A stretch of DNA of 64,000 nt from Paguma larvata (taxonomy: Eukaryota; Chordata; Mammalia; Carnivora; Viverridae), in assembly GCA_030068075.1 (NCBI GenBank), contig CM057839.1:53844960-53908959 (forward strand). The letters are read 5' to 3'. Both the position numbers and the translations under genes were made by a program. The notes beneath the pieces are model-generated. The model was given only the letters and a program-made list of their open reading frames with translations, was not told where the DNA came from and did not search any database. Of this stretch, positions 10,431 through 22,511 are shown piece after piece. The first letter of the stretch is position 1, and the number at the start of each line of letters is the position of its first letter.

Positions 10431-11027
10431 CAAATCCCCTCTTCAAGACACCATGAAAGAGCTGGATCCCAGCCTACCAAGTTGAGGTGGCAGGGCCAGG
10501 AGTGTTGTGTCTCTCCTCTGGCCCCTGCCATCACCTCCGTACTTACACTCTGGTCAAGGTGCTGAGCTGGGCCTCTCCTGGGGCCTCAGCCTCCATTTCA
10601 TTACCTCTCAGAAAGTGGGCCTATAGTCCTGATTCATCAGGTTCTTTAATTATCTGGTGTTTCTAAAGGGTTCTTCCATTCCAAAGCCCACACTTAGCCT
10701 GAAGCAAGGAAGAAACAAGAATCCAGCTGTGACCTGTGACCTCAGTCTCTCCCTCTGCCTAACTTTTTGCTCTCATGACCCCAACAGGAGGCTCAAGACT
10801 ACTCTTTCCTCTATATCTCCTACCTCTTCAAGGATAGTGACAGACAACCTCAGGCCTAACGCATGACAGGCAAAGGGGGAAGAAGCTTCTCCATGATCTT
10901 CTGAAGAGATTCATAGTTCTCCTACACTAAATTAATGTAAAGAGTCTTAACTTTACACTCCCTCCCTTCCTCCTTCTCCTAAGACTAGAATCTGACTGGG
11001 GACTAAATTGACACTATTTTAGCCATC
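10431..11027. other. No gene recognised
   Basis: One 69-codon frame (10657-10866), rich in Ser/Leu from pyrimidine-rich sequence. Nothing recognisable. Confidence 0.5.
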
Positions 11028-11043
11028 AAAACTGACCAATTAT

Positions 11044-11246
11044 TTGAGGTGCCTGAGTGGCTCAGTCAATTGAATGTCCAGCTTTGGCTCAGGGCATGAT
11101 CTCAGGGTTCATGAGTTCAAGCCCTGCATCAGGCTCACTGCTGTCAGCACAGAGCCTGCTTTGGATCCTCTGTCCCCCTCTGTCTCTGTCCCTCCCTTAC
11201 TCACACTCTGTCTCTCTCTCAAAAACAAATAAACATTAAAAAAATG
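11044..11246 (+). mobile_element. Feline SINE with 16-bp target duplication
   Basis: Flanked by exact AAAACTGACCAATTAT copies at 11028-11043 and 11247-11262. The head (GAGGTGCCTGAGTGGCTCAG) and tail (AACAAATAAACATTAAAAAAA) are complete. The exact duplication suggests a fairly young insertion. Confidence 0.95.
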
Positions 11247-11262
11247 AAAACTGACCAATTAT

Positions 11263-11925
11263 CTTTTTGTTCTATTGACTCTCTGACCTCCACCTGAAGC
11301 TCCTAAAACCCATTGCTTCACCGGGTACCAAGCCCCAAGAGTAACAAGATTTATAGGCTATGGAAACACATCTGAAAATGTTTCTAAAGAGCACTCCAAC
11401 CTTTCTCATATAGAAGTGTGTATGAACTGGAAAGGTAGGAAAAGGAGGATTAAATTAGAATCCAATCTGAAAAGTGGTTAGTTTCTAGCAAAGTCCTGGA
11501 CCAAAAAGAGAAACTTCTCTATGAAAGGCAGATCACCTGGTTCTCACAACAGCTACAGACATGGGCCACTTAGTTACCAACTGAGAGCAGCTCAAGGGAG
11601 AGTGCCAGAAACTGTCCACACTCACAAATGGTCTAAAACCTCAACACAACCCATGGCCAAGTCATTAAGTTTCTGAATTTATTTGGTTAAATGTATTGTG
11701 TACATTTGAATTTAAAAGCAATGGAGCTTTCCTTTAAGACATTGTGAGATAACAGTGTTTGGTCTATTATTAAAAATCCGGTTCACAGTTCCATCAGTCA
11801 GGGAATCCACCCCATGCCAAATCTACTTCTTAAGCAAAAGGACTTTTCACAGAGTTGCACGTATTTTAATTGTGGGAGAACTAGCATGGAGTTTGGTACT
11901 ATGGCCTCTATTGGAAAGACACATA
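11263..11925. other. No gene recognised
   Basis: Unique-looking sequence. A 74-codon frame starting at 11755 runs into the next SINE and has no supporting features. Confidence 0.5.
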
Positions 11926-12095
11926 GGGACACCTCAGTGGCTCAGTCAGTTAAGTGTCCGGCTCTTGGTTTCGGCTTAGGTTACGATCTCACGGTTCATG
12001 AGTTCAAGCTCTCCACTGGCCTCCATGCTAACGGTGTGGAGCCTGCTTGGGATTCTCTTTCTCTCCCTCTCTCTCTCTCTGCCCCTCCCCTACAT
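11926..12095 (+). mobile_element. Feline SINE, 3'-truncated
   Basis: The head (GGGACACCTCAGTGGCTCAG) through the CT-rich block is present, then the sequence leaves the family at CCCCTCCCCTACATCAAGG. The AATAAA and A-tail are missing, so either the tail was deleted or the copy is rearranged. Confidence 0.88.
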
Positions 12096-12297
12096 CAAGG
12101 AGAAACCCTGGAGTGCTAAGTGTCAAAACTTGCAGTTTCTTCAGGATGTATTGCTCAGATGTGAGGGAGTAGGGTCTTCCAGGGGGAGGCCTCCAGGGAG
12201 TTTTCATAATTTATTCCCTTACTGGTTTGTCCCGTCTTTTGTCTTTCTAGTACAATGTGGAATACACCACACAGGCTCGTTAAAGTCCACTGAGTTT

Positions 12298-12509
12298 GGG
12301 GCACCTGGGCAGCTCAGTTGGTTAAGCATCCGACTTCGACTCAGGTCATGATCTCACAGTTTGTGGGTTCGAGCCCCACATCGGGCTCTGTGCTGACAGC
12401 TCAGAGCCTGGAGCCTACTTTGGATTCTGTCTCCCTCTCTCTGCTCTGTCTCCCTCTCCCCCTGCTCATGTTCTGTCTCTCAAAATTAAATAAACATTAA
12501 AAAAAATTA
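12298..12509 (+). mobile_element. Feline SINE with 16-bp target duplication
   Basis: Flanked by AAAGTCCACTGAGTTT (12282-12297) and AAAGTCCACTGAGCTT (12510-12525). It keeps an intact-looking B box, GGTTCGAGCCC. Confidence 0.95.
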
Positions 12510-12525
12510 AAAGTCCACTGAGCTT

Positions 12526-13404
12526 CATGGTGTGGGGACATGCCCGTGACAATATAGTCTATACTGTACACTTCTAATTTGCTTTACAAGTGTGTCTATA
12601 GATGTGCTTTATATATTTGAGTATGATGTTAGAAGGAAATAACACACAAATCTTAGAGCATAAAGCTCATGAGTGAACTTGTTTTCATCTTACTTTTTTG
12701 TATTTTCCAATTTTTCGACACTCAATATATAGGCTTTTATTATCCTAAAAAGTAAAAAAAAAAAAAAAAAGATTAATTAGAACAAAATGTCCTGTAAGTC
12801 TCTCGCTATGGAGACCAAAGTTTAAGTTCCTCCTGTCTCCTACTCCTTTGGCGTACGATCCCATCTTCTAATGAACTATTACCAAAACTATGAAGAAAAG
12901 AAGGGAGAGGACAAGAATTCTCGGGTGAACCCTGAGGACACTGGTAACCAAAGGGTTAGTGAGGCTGCAGAGCCAGCAGAACTTACAGATCTTGCATGGA
13001 ATGGTCACCATTTTGCTGAGAACCTGCTCTTGTCTCTTTGATTACAGAAGGTGTTCATCCAGGGCTCTTCGCTGGACAGAGATGTTCTTAACCAGGGCCT
13101 GGATGGCCTAAGAGATTTGTCCACAGGATGGGGAGGCCAGGACCTTGGGCTGGACTAATTGGGTCTCTCCAGTGTCAGATGTGAGGCAGGGAGAATGAAG
13201 TCACTGCCTCTGTTTGCCCAGCTTGACCGGTTCTGTTTGGCAGGTGGGTGTGGAGGACACAATGCCCACTGCGACTATGCAAGCCCAGCCAGGCACAGGT
13301 GGCTCCCACAGCTGCCTCTTCCCAGAGGACAACACCCTGCCCAAGGCCAGGCTTCCAGAACATCACTCCCCCCCACCTAACTCCCTGACTCCATGTATTA
13401 TGGT
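12526..13404. other. No gene recognised; poly-A run inside
   Basis: AT-rich sequence ends in a 17-base A run at 12754-12770. This may be the tail of an old retroelement, but I cannot assign a family. From 12780 on the sequence looks unique. A 101-codon minus-strand frame (13175-13480) overlaps plus-strand frames and a MIR and is not convincing. Confidence 0.45.
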
Positions 13405-13615
13405 GCAATGAAAAGAGCAAAACAGAAATCAAATTGCAAGTTTGGAATCTGTTACCTCTTAGCTGTGTGACCTCGGGCAAGACCTAGCTAACAGAACCTG
13501 TGACCTTATCTATCAAAACGGAAAGAATATAATAAAGATCTGATTGAGTTGTGAGTTTTAAATGAGAGCATGTATACTAAAGACACTTTGTATTGTACAG
13601 TAGTAAACACAGGTT
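13405..13615 (+). mobile_element. MIR SINE
   Basis: The conserved core TTAGCTGTGTGACCTCGGGCAAG is followed by CCTTATCTATCAAAACGGAAAG, the AATAAAGATCTGATTGAGTTG block and GAGTTTTAAATGAGAGCATGTA, in MIR order. Confidence 0.88.
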
Positions 13616-14959
13616 TGTCATTCTCCTAAGGAGACGGAGCCTAGCCTTCTGCACCCTTGGGCCCATCACATGGCAGGACCTGGGAGACAAGAGTCGCAGT
13701 CATAAGCCACCTGGATAAAGAAGTCCCTGCCACCTTTGCCATCTCATCTGCCCCCGCCAGCAAACCATCCCGTCATGGTCCCCAGGAATAATGATGGTGG
13801 CTTCAGCTGAAACACTAAGGCAACAGATAAAAGACACTGAATTGTGTTGTCAGAGGAACCATCTTGGAGCCCTGGCAAAGGACAAGTAGCCGAGAACAGC
13901 CTGGAGAGTCTAATTCCCCATCCCCATGGAGAGCAAGGGGGCCCTGGGAGGGAGGGTTACCACAGAGGACTGTTGATTTACGTTTAGGACAGCACATGCC
14001 AGTGCAAGAGAATGTTCTCTCTCCCCCCATCACCCCCTCCCTGCACTCCATCCCAGGGGGCCAGGAACCACCACTGGTGAATGTGTTGAGCAAGAAAGAG
14101 AAAGAAGGAACATTTCCCCCTGCCCCAGCAGACTTGATTGCAGCCAGCCCCTCCCACCCCAGCAGAGACAGAAAGACTGGAGTGTTCACAAGGATATGAG
14201 AGCACACATTCTGATTTCGATGTGAAAATGACTCTACAGCTTTGTATTTCTCAGAGCACCCAGGGAAGTCTGGAGACGTTTCCTCTGGATGCGCAGGGCA
14301 ATGGGGAGAAAGTCAAGGCTGTGTTGTGACTACACCCCAGGAATTTGTGATTCAGCGCATCAATGTTCTAATTATTTGTTTGTTGAGTACTGTTGAACAC
14401 TATTTCAAGCATTCACTTTTATTAAGTTGTTTCAGTCTTACAACAACCATAGGCCCCCACCTCTAACGCTGAATTGTGATTGCCTGTTTGGTGCTGATGT
14501 CTCCAGTTACGGTGACCTTCTCCGGGGCAAGGACTAGATCTCTTTCATTTGTGTGGGGCAGGACCGAAGCTCAGAACATCCTGCCTCGGCTCGTGCCTGT
14601 CCTATCTCTGCTGGAGAGAGCTCTGACTCTATACACTGGTCCTCTGCCTTGTCCTAGCTGGCCCTTGGGATTCTTGAGTCACTGAGCTGAGAGCAGGGAC
14701 AGGGACAAGCAGAAGCAGGCTGAAGGCTAATCCCAAGAAAGAGGTTTTCAAGGAGTTTGGAAGAGGCACGGGACAACCGTGGGGTGTGGAGGATGTTCTG
14801 AGATAAGGACCAGAATCCCACTTAGGGATGTTCGAGAATCACATAGACATATTTGCTTGAAAATACCTTTTTGGTGACTGGAATGTGGTTTTTGTTGTGG
14901 TGATTTATTTCATTTTTGTTTTGTTTCCAACACCGCTCTGAGACTAAACTGTGTCTTGG
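13616..14959. other. No gene recognised
   Basis: Overlapping frames on both strands at 13815-14207 (up to 130 codons) are open opposite each other. That is typical of GC-rich chance frames rather than a gene. A possible MIR fragment lies near 14390-14470. Confidence 0.5.
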
Positions 14960-15045
14960 CTTCCCAGTCCAAGGAATATCTATATTCCTGGAACCTGGTC
15001 TCTGATGCATAGTAGGTGTTTGGTAAATAATTGTTGAATTGAATT
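14960..15045 (+). mobile_element. LINE-2 3' terminus
   Basis: CTGGAACCTGGTCTCTGATG, then CATAGTAGGTGTTTGGTAAA and TAATTGTTGAATTGAATTG match the terminal part of L2. Confidence 0.65.
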
Positions 15046-18021
15046 GAAAGGAAATTGCAAAGTATCCTGTAGCTCTTAGTCATCTGTCTGCTTCTGAGTG
15101 CGAACGTGTACTAGGGGAGGGGCTGGCCAAACGGTCACAGAAATAAACCTTGAGGGGCAGCCTTTGGGCAAACTGACTTCAGCTAAAAACCCAAAGGCCA
15201 TTGGTGTGTCGTTCATGGTTAGAGTGGGGCAGCTGACAAGAGCCTGGGCTGGTGCTCAAAATGTCCGAGCTTGGGCAGTATGCATGAATGTAAGATACCC
15301 CTGACCCCCCAGGACTCAAAGGAACAGTTGCTTCCCTGGGTGGTGTGAGTCACAAGTGAGGGCTGGAGATTTGACACAGCCCTGGCCTTGTCTATCACTT
15401 CGGTTTGGTTAGAGTATGTCCTTCCAGCCCTTTTTGATTAAATTTTATTTACCATTTTCTACTTTTAGGTGACCTTTGACAATATCCACCCTTTGAAATG
15501 GTCTGCCCAAAGGATTTCGAAAGGTCAACATCTTGTATCGGGTATTTTATAAAAGGGCCCTTCTTTTCTACATGTGGAACCCAGCTGGGTGGAAGTTTTT
15601 GCTAGCGAAGCCAGTCTTGAAATATCCATATAACACATAATCAGTTCAAGACTGGTCCTCGTTTTTCTCCCATGTCCTTGAGGAGATTTCTATGACACTA
15701 TGGAGCAGAGGGGAGAGTGAGAGGGGTTGATGCCCTTTGTGCTGAGAGTTTAGTTCAAAGTCTTATTGTTGCCACCCTTGAAAGGAAGGCCAAGAAGGGA
15801 GAGTCTCTCAGTTTACAGCTGGATGGTTGTGATCTCAAGAATAGATGTGAATGAACCAGGACTCTCTAATGAGGACCAGAGCTGGAATCCTCAGATATCT
15901 TCAATTCTGCGGGTCTTCAGCACAGCCTCAGTCCACAAAAAAAGTTAGCAACTTCGAACTAAACTCCCCCTTGTCTCATTGCTAGTGCTATGGAAGAAAT
16001 GCCTCAAGGTAGAAATAGCCCAGTAAGACAAATTAGAAAGGACGAAATGAGACCTCAGACTTTCCCTGCTACTCGGTGACAACAATTTCTTCTCTTCTGC
16101 ACATTTTCAAAAATTCCAGGACAGCGAGCCTACTCCTTAAAACTAGACTAGCAAGGGGCTCTTTGTAAACACAAACAACAGAGAAACATTGTGAACAGGC
16201 ACTTGGCTGACTTTTGTCAGAACGGTTTTAAATGTTTGATATAGATGATAAGAAATAGGAATTTGTTCTCCAAATGGTGTAATTTCAGTAGGAGTTCGAT
16301 GGTTACTTTTCTGCTGGGTGTAGTTCTTCTTGATGCAGCATGGTACCTTTTGAGGCAGAGACTAAATAGGTACCTGCCTAGGTATAAATTATGGCAGCCC
16401 ATCCCATGCCTGGAGAGAGCTCCAGGTCACCTCAAGGGGAATCGTCATCCCCCCTAAGAATCACATCTGCAGTCTTTTCTTAGTTATATAAGTTACACAT
16501 AAGTTAGAGAGAGCCAGAAAGCATCTGCTACCCAGAGGGAAGGGGACAGTGGCACCATATGTAGTCAGTCAGACTCAGGGCTCTGAACAACACATACCAA
16601 AGGATAAGGCCAGTAATGCTCTAGGGACACAACGGGCCAACTTTCATGTTTCAAAACAGCAGGCAAAATGTCAAGTATGACAGCATGCTTCAAAATGGCA
16701 CTCGGCAGGAAAACCAGGGAAACGTGGGTGAGGACATAGCTTCAGCCCAGGCATAGAAAGACATTCAGTCAGGCTGGTGGCACCCCTGGCCTCAACAGGG
16801 GTCTGGAGCAAACCCTCCCAGGACTCAGTCACCCTGCACAGCAGCCCTGCTTGGGGCATATGGGTGAACACAGACATGTACGTGCATTGAAGAATGTAGG
16901 CAGCCCATGTAGTACACCTTGGCTGAGCACGGCACAGAATGAAGAGTGGTGCTGCCATCTTCCCAAAAACCACTGAAGCCGGAGCAGGGTGAGGACCCGC
17001 AGGGGAACCATCTCAGTAGAGGAGCAAACCATGCAAGACTCGTCTCCAACAGCGACACCGTGTGGCAGTGATGTGCAACTGTGAGAGTGCCCGATCAGGC
17101 TCTCTTCTTGCTCCAGTCTGCGGAAGCAGGACAGAAGCCCTTTGGTCTTTTTAAATAAGATCCTGGGATCTTTAACCCTGTGCCTCAAGCTTGTGCAGAA
17201 GCTCACCTCAGTCACATTCATGTCCATCTCTCTCACAATTGCTATGTGTAAAAGCACATAAATAGCTTTTAGCTGTACCGATTTATGGGTTACTTGTATT
17301 GGATTTCTGGCTTCTCAGTAAATGTCAGGGCTACCTCCAAACTGCCCCAGTTTTAGAGAAGGTCTCATGGCAGTCTCTCTAGGGCAGGCAGCAGCAATGT
17401 GATACACACTGCTGGAAAAGTACAGTTCCTCCCCTGACTGGGCGGCAAAGGGACCCAACATCCCCAGGAGCCCACCGGCTGCTAGGTGATATCAGACCTC
17501 TTCTCTTCAGCCCCATGACCATCTACATGGCCTAAAGTGATACAGACTGTGATCCCTAAGTCTCCTCTTTGGCTGGAGGTTCTCATCTTTCCCTAGGACC
17601 TTAGGAGGACTACATATGCCTTTTGCAGCCTTCTAGCATCTTCCTAAGACACTGTGAGCCTGTACAGAGAGGGAGGGTGCTCCTGGTTTACTTGGGGGCC
17701 AGGAAATCAGGTTTCAATCAGACAAGCATGAAGACAAATGTCCTTTCTTCCCTAAAGTGGCAGTGGCAGAAAATGCCCAAGAAGAGACCAAGGGGGTTCA
17801 TCTAGCCTTTGGTACTTCTATATTTCTCAGTTATGCAGAGAAGCCACTTAAAGGTGAGTTTTAAATGGGGTCAAGGAAATTGGTTTGGCAAATTAAATGG
17901 AAAGCTATTTGAAGGAAGATGAAGGCAATACTCTACAATTTGCCCCTCAGCCTCAGGTCACAGATCTGTGGCTTTCCACTCCATTTCAGTGTGTCCTGCC
18001 CTTAACTCAAAAACGCAGAGG
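15046..18021. other. Long unique-looking stretch, no gene recognised
   Basis: About 3 kb with no repeat that I recognise. The longest frame is 142 codons on the minus strand (16829-17257), with no domain, signal peptide or repeat visible and several overlapping frames. It is one of the least repeat-rich parts of the window and therefore a reasonable place to look for conserved noncoding sequence. Confidence 0.5.
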
Positions 18022-18215
18022 GCGCCGGGGTGCCTCATTCAGTTAAACATCCAACTTCAGGTCAGGGCATGTTCCCACAGTGCATGGGTTCGAGTCCCGC
18101 ATCAGGATCAGCACAGAGCCTAGTTTGGATCCTTTGTCTCCCTCTCTGTCTGTCCCTCCCCCACACGTGCTCTCTCTCTCTCTCTCTCAAAAATAAAATA
18201 GATTTTTAAAAAACA
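18022..18215 (+). mobile_element. Feline SINE, diverged and internally shortened
   Basis: The head is degraded (GGGGTGCCTCATTCAG) but GGGTTCGAGTCCCGCATCAGG is clear. The middle is shortened: GGATCAGCACAGAGCC replaces the usual longer segment. Tail AAAATAAAATAGATTTTTAA. Confidence 0.88.
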
Positions 18216-19189
18216 ATAACAAAACGAATGAAAAAAGCAAAACGCCGGTACCAGGTATGCTAGCTGGTCCAGAAGACCATGAATGAATATAAGATTATTT
18301 AGACCTTGCCACCTGTCTTAGCCTGGATTCCCCAGAAAGTAGAATCTGAGGCAGAAGGCTCATATGATTCAAAACTTTGTTAGGGAATACAGTCGCCTAA
18401 GGATTCTAGAAAGCAGGAGTGAGGAAGAAGGGGAAGGAGGCAGAGAAGGAAAGAGAACCAATTCAAGGATGCCAATTGCTAAGCTACCTACCTCTACTAA
18501 GTGCAAATGCTGGCTATCTATGTGGGCAGCCCTTCAAAACATATTTCTTTAACACTCATTAAACCCCAGGTATTATGCGAAAAGCGATAGAGTCGGTACC
18601 TGTCCTCATCCCATGGTGGGTGGGGAGGGAGTAGTTTACCCATCAGCTCTTGCCTCCCATTGGCTGACGTTTGGCCCCATAGGACTCCCCCCCCCACCCA
18701 CTTCCAGTTTGCACATGGTGGGATGAGGTAAGTCTCATAGAGGCATCAACAGGGGTGCCCAGAGCAGGGAGATGAGAGGTGACCAATGTGCACATAGGCA
18801 AAGCGCTGTTGCACCCTTGGGAAATCAGCTGGAGCCCAGGCGCCACAGGCTTGTCCACTGGGACAAGACACAGGTAAGGCCGAGAGAATGGGAAACACCA
18901 GCCGTGGGAGACTTAGGAGAACAGGACCGTAGCGGCTGTCTGCAGGTCCACACTGGGACATCTAGGGCTAAGCGTCTCGGCCACAGCCAGCCCAACATGA
19001 AAGGGCCAGACTCTCTGAGACAGATGGAAGGGACAATAAGGAAATTCTAAGTCTGTGGAGTGAATGGCATTTCACAGGCCTCCAGGGTCTTCTCAAAACC
19101 TGCCATGCTCTGATTCACAGTCTATGTCCTCCACCATTTGGGGACCAAGTAAAATCCCAGTTCCCTCCTCCTGGGGAGGCAGGCAACAA
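18216..19189. other. No gene recognised
   Basis: 18305-18470 (CCAGAAAGTAGAATCTGAGG then purine-rich sequence) resembles an old LTR-like repeat but I cannot name it. A short L2-like piece may lie at 18550-18610. The frames at 18643-19050 overlap on opposite strands. Confidence 0.4.
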
Positions 19190-19410
19190 GGAAGTTTGCT
19201 GGCAGCCTGTGTTCCAGTCCCAGGTCTGCCACCTACTGGCTTTGTGACCTTCTGCAACCTTCTGTGACCTTCCTAAACCTCAGCCTCCCTGTCCTCATCT
19301 ACAAAAGGGGAAACTGATACACCAATGAAATCATTCAGTGTAACGTTTAGCTCATTGCCTGGCACACAATAAATTCGCCATAAACAGAAGCCACTGTGGT
19401 TATTATGGCA
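19190..19410 (+). mobile_element. MIR SINE with internal duplication
   Basis: CCAGGTCTGCCACCTACTGGC, TTTGTGACCTTCTGCAACC, and CCTCATCTACAAAAGGGGAA are MIR core, ending in TGCCTGGCACACAATAAATT. TGTGACCTTC is duplicated at 19243 and 19262, probably by slippage. Confidence 0.88.
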
Positions 19411-20094
19411 CCAAAGGCTGTGCCTCCAGGAGTATCGTGTTTCTCAGGGAAGAAATTAGGATGGCATGGCACTTGGAGACGGTTCTAAAGCCTTAAATAT
19501 ATCAACTGCTGCTATTTTAACACTGCTGTGAGCAAATAAAAAAAAACTTGGCAAAATCACCTGAAACAAAAATATAATCAAAGAGTAAAATTAGCCTCAC
19601 ATTTTTCCATCTTCACTCCAGGGCACAAGCACCCGCCAACCCCCCAGGAGTGAGTCAGTTCTGGCAGAAGAGAAATGAATGCATCCTGAGTGAGGATCTC
19701 AGATTCTTTACCCCACGACTCCTTTTCTTTCAGACTCAGTGTTTCAGCCTTAAGGAGTCTGCTCGTGAATGACTGCATAGGCCTAGAACTTGGCCCCACA
19801 TGTTTAACTTTCCGTAAGCAGATACACCTATTCCTTAACACTCGATGGTCCCACTCTGCTTTGTTTTTGGAGTGCCCGAGACTGCTTACAGCTTTTTTCT
19901 TGCTTTCAGGGGTAGATGAGTGACCTCTATCACTCATCAGTGATGAGTCTGTCACTTCGTTAGCTTCCCCCAGATGTCTACAGAGCCCTGAATTCATGCC
20001 AGGCCCTTGGAGATATGGAGGTGAGTCTTTAGGGGAAAACGGCCTAGAGGGGAAACACATGGCACAACAGATGAGCCCAGAGGCTCAGGTGTGT
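19411..20094. other. No gene recognised
   Basis: A 160-codon minus-strand frame (19578-20060) is the longest unexplained frame outside repeats. It has no recognisable motif, no membrane segment and no clear exon borders, and a 77-codon frame runs opposite it. Not called as a gene. Confidence 0.45.
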
Positions 20095-20240
20095 GTTCAA
20101 TATGCAGTCACCGAGCATCCATCAAGCCCAAGCACTGTGATGAGAGCCGTAGACTGGTGCCTGCCCTCAGGGAGCTTGTGAGCTAGAGGAAGAGACTGAC
20201 TAATAACAGTTGACTACAGTACAAGGAGATGGACGGTATG
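20095..20240 (-). mobile_element. LINE-2 3' end
   Basis: AGCATCCATCAAGCCCAAGC, CTGTGATGAGAGCCGTAG and CTGCCCTCAGGGAGCTTGTGA follow the reverse complement of the L2 terminus (accumulating 'gcactgtgctagg...ctcatggagctta'). Confidence 0.65.
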
Positions 20241-20442
20241 CATGGGGGAACCTGCCATTGCCCCCTTTCTAGATATCTAATTCCCACACCAGGCTCCACT
20301 GTGGCTAAGTCACTGCCCGCTCCATTCTCCAACACGTCTCAGTCTTTCAGTCTCTGGATATTGGTTCAGACCAATATCTCTTGCATGAGAACTTTATGTT
20401 TATCAAATAGGGCAAAGATTTTTTTTAAAGGATTGATAAATA

Positions 20443-20638
20443 GTGGCACCTGGATGGCTCAGTTGGTAATTGTCCGACTTCAGCTCAGGTCATGATCTCA
20501 TGGTTCGTGGGTTCAAGCCCCGCATTGGGCTCTGCACTGACAGTGCAGAGGCTGCTTGGGATTCTCTCTCCCTCATTCTCTGCCCCTTCCCCATTTGCAT
20601 TCTCTCTGTCTCAAAATAAATAAAGAAAAATGTTTAAA
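20443..20638 (+). mobile_element. Feline SINE with target duplication
   Basis: Flanked by AAAGGATTGATAAATA (20427-20442) and AAAGGTTGATAAATA (20639-20653). Good B box GGTTCAAGCCC and a complete tail. Confidence 0.94.
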
Positions 20639-20653
20639 AAAGGTTGATAAATA

Positions 20654-21859
20654 TTCCTCTACAAGATACTTTCTGTAACCAAAATGTCTCAGACCCCAGG
20701 GCATAAGAGAGGGAGAAAGCTCCTCTCACTCCATAAAAGGCCTGCCTAACAAATTCCCATTTCCAGGCCCTAAACTGCCTCTTCCTAGGTGATCACAGGG
20801 GAAAAGTCCACTCCCTTCGGTGGAGACCCCTCCTCCCCGCCAAGCCTTTCTGAGTCTAACTAATACCCATGAAGCGGCTGTGATGGGGGATTTATCTCTA
20901 TCTCCCCAAATTACCAAAATCACCCAAAAATAGACAGCTCCTTTCTTTTTTAATTTTATAAATTCTCCACTGATACACAGCCTACATATAGAAAGTTCCG
21001 TAACTCATAAAGCATGTCTGAATTAATTTTCTCAAAGGAACACCTCCCTCCCATGACGACTACCTAGGTCAGCAGTTATGTTTTCAGTTTTAATACCTCT
21101 CAAAGCCTAGATTATTCCTAAACGTAGCGTTGAGATTCACCACACCCAGTCCAAATCTTTGTTATGGCTCCTTCTCCAGCATGAGGCCAAGGTAATTCCG
21201 GCATACTCTTCCTTGGTCATGCCCTGTGAGCATCAGAGCTCCCCAAAACAACAGTCTGCAGGCACTGGTTTGGATCCTTCATGGAAGGGAAGTCATTTCC
21301 CAAAGGCAACATTGACTGTGGAGAGACATCTCTGCCTCTCACAAAGGTATATTCAAGGCCCTACGTGTTGTATGATTGAAAACTATTGAGAGTGCAGAAG
21401 TGATCTTTTCCCCATCTTTTACCACTCCCAATAAGGTGTCAAAGAACTACCATTAAATTCCACTCCCCCCACCCCCGCCCCCCCCATCCCCGCAGAGGGC
21501 TCTGAAAGAAGGATGCTCCTTCCCAGCACATGGCCAAGGACAGGGAGCTCCACAATCAGCTAAAATCCCATCTCTGCTCAACTTTTTGTGCCCACTCCAA
21601 GGGCCTCATTTGATATTTGTCATCTACTTTTTCACATGCCATACCATCACACTTGACCTGGCACCTGATGACCATCTAAGATTCAGAAAAAGCAATTCAC
21701 TCCACAGTCCTCCTAGACATCAACTCTGGTGTCAGATACTGGGTTAGGAGCCAGGAATACAAAGATACATGTGTCTGGGACAGCTAGCTGACCAACAAAT
21801 TTCGTGTCCCCCACCCCTTTCATAAAGTTGTCACAGAGAACTGGCTTCCCAACCAAGAA
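20654..21859. other. No gene recognised
   Basis: Unique-looking DNA apart from the C-rich run described separately and a weak L2-like stretch near 21700-21780. Confidence 0.5.
21465..21491 (-). other. Predicted G-quadruplex (minus strand) / i-motif (plus strand)
   Basis: The plus strand has runs of 6, 5, 8 and 4 cytosines separated by single bases or two bases. The minus strand therefore carries four G-runs with very short loops, a strong quadruplex pattern. No promoter context is apparent. Confidence 0.75.
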
Positions 21860-22205
21860 CAACATCTCCCAGTGCCCCCTGCATTTAGATGGGACTGTGT
21901 GACCATTTCTCAACAATGGAAGGTGAGCAGAACTAATGTGTGTCACTTCTGAGCCAAAACGTTAAGAAGTGTGGCTTTTCTCCTATATCCACTGACTGGA
22001 TACAGGATTCCCAAGACTTAAGGTGTGGAAAATCCATGAAAAGGAAAGAGTCAAAGTCCCTGTATCACCATATAGAGGAAACCCCCCCATCAACCAGGAA
22101 TATCTATTTTATGAGATTGAGAAATGAATCTCTGCTGTGTGAAGCTACTGACACATGGGAGACTGTTACAGCAGGTGACATTACTCTAACTTTTATAATG
22201 AACAA
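21860..22205 (+). mobile_element. Old LTR-like repeat, family uncertain
   Basis: ACAATGGAAGGTGAGCAGAA and CTAATGTGTGTCACTTCTGAG, a CACTGACTGGATACAGGATTC block, and the terminal GTTACAGCAGGTGACATTACTCTAAC match a common MaLR/ERVL-style LTR layout. There is no AATAAA left. Could be another old LTR group. Confidence 0.5.
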
Positions 22206-22277
22206 TATATAGACTCTATCCCCAAGATGTTAATATACCAGACTATTTAGATTTGCATTTTAGAAATCTCTTTCCAG

Positions 22278-22495
22278 AGTACCTGGGTGGCTCAGTTGTT
22301 AAGTATCTGACTTCAACTCAGGTCATGATCTCACAGTTTGTGAGCTCAAGTAGCACATTGGGGGAGCTCGAGCCTCGCTTTGGGTAAAACATGAGCCCCA
22401 GGTGAGCCCCACTTTTCTCTCTCTCCTTCACTCTCTCTCTGCCTCTCACTCACTTGTGCCCTCTCTTTTCAATAGAAAAGAGAAAAGAAAAGAAA
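22278..22495 (+). mobile_element. Feline SINE with internal rearrangement and exact target duplication
   Basis: Exact AGAAATCTCTTTCCAG flanks it at 22262-22277 and 22496-22511. The segment after the B box is scrambled (GAGCTCGAGCCTCGCTTTGGG with an extra GAGCCCC duplication), and the tail is a (AAAAG)n run rather than AATAAA. Confidence 0.93.
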
Positions 22496-22511
22496 AGAAA
22501 TCTCTTTCCAG

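Noticed and set aside
16829..17257. 142-codon minus-strand frame in repeat-poor DNA
   Set aside because: Alternative frames overlap it and the translation has no recognisable feature.
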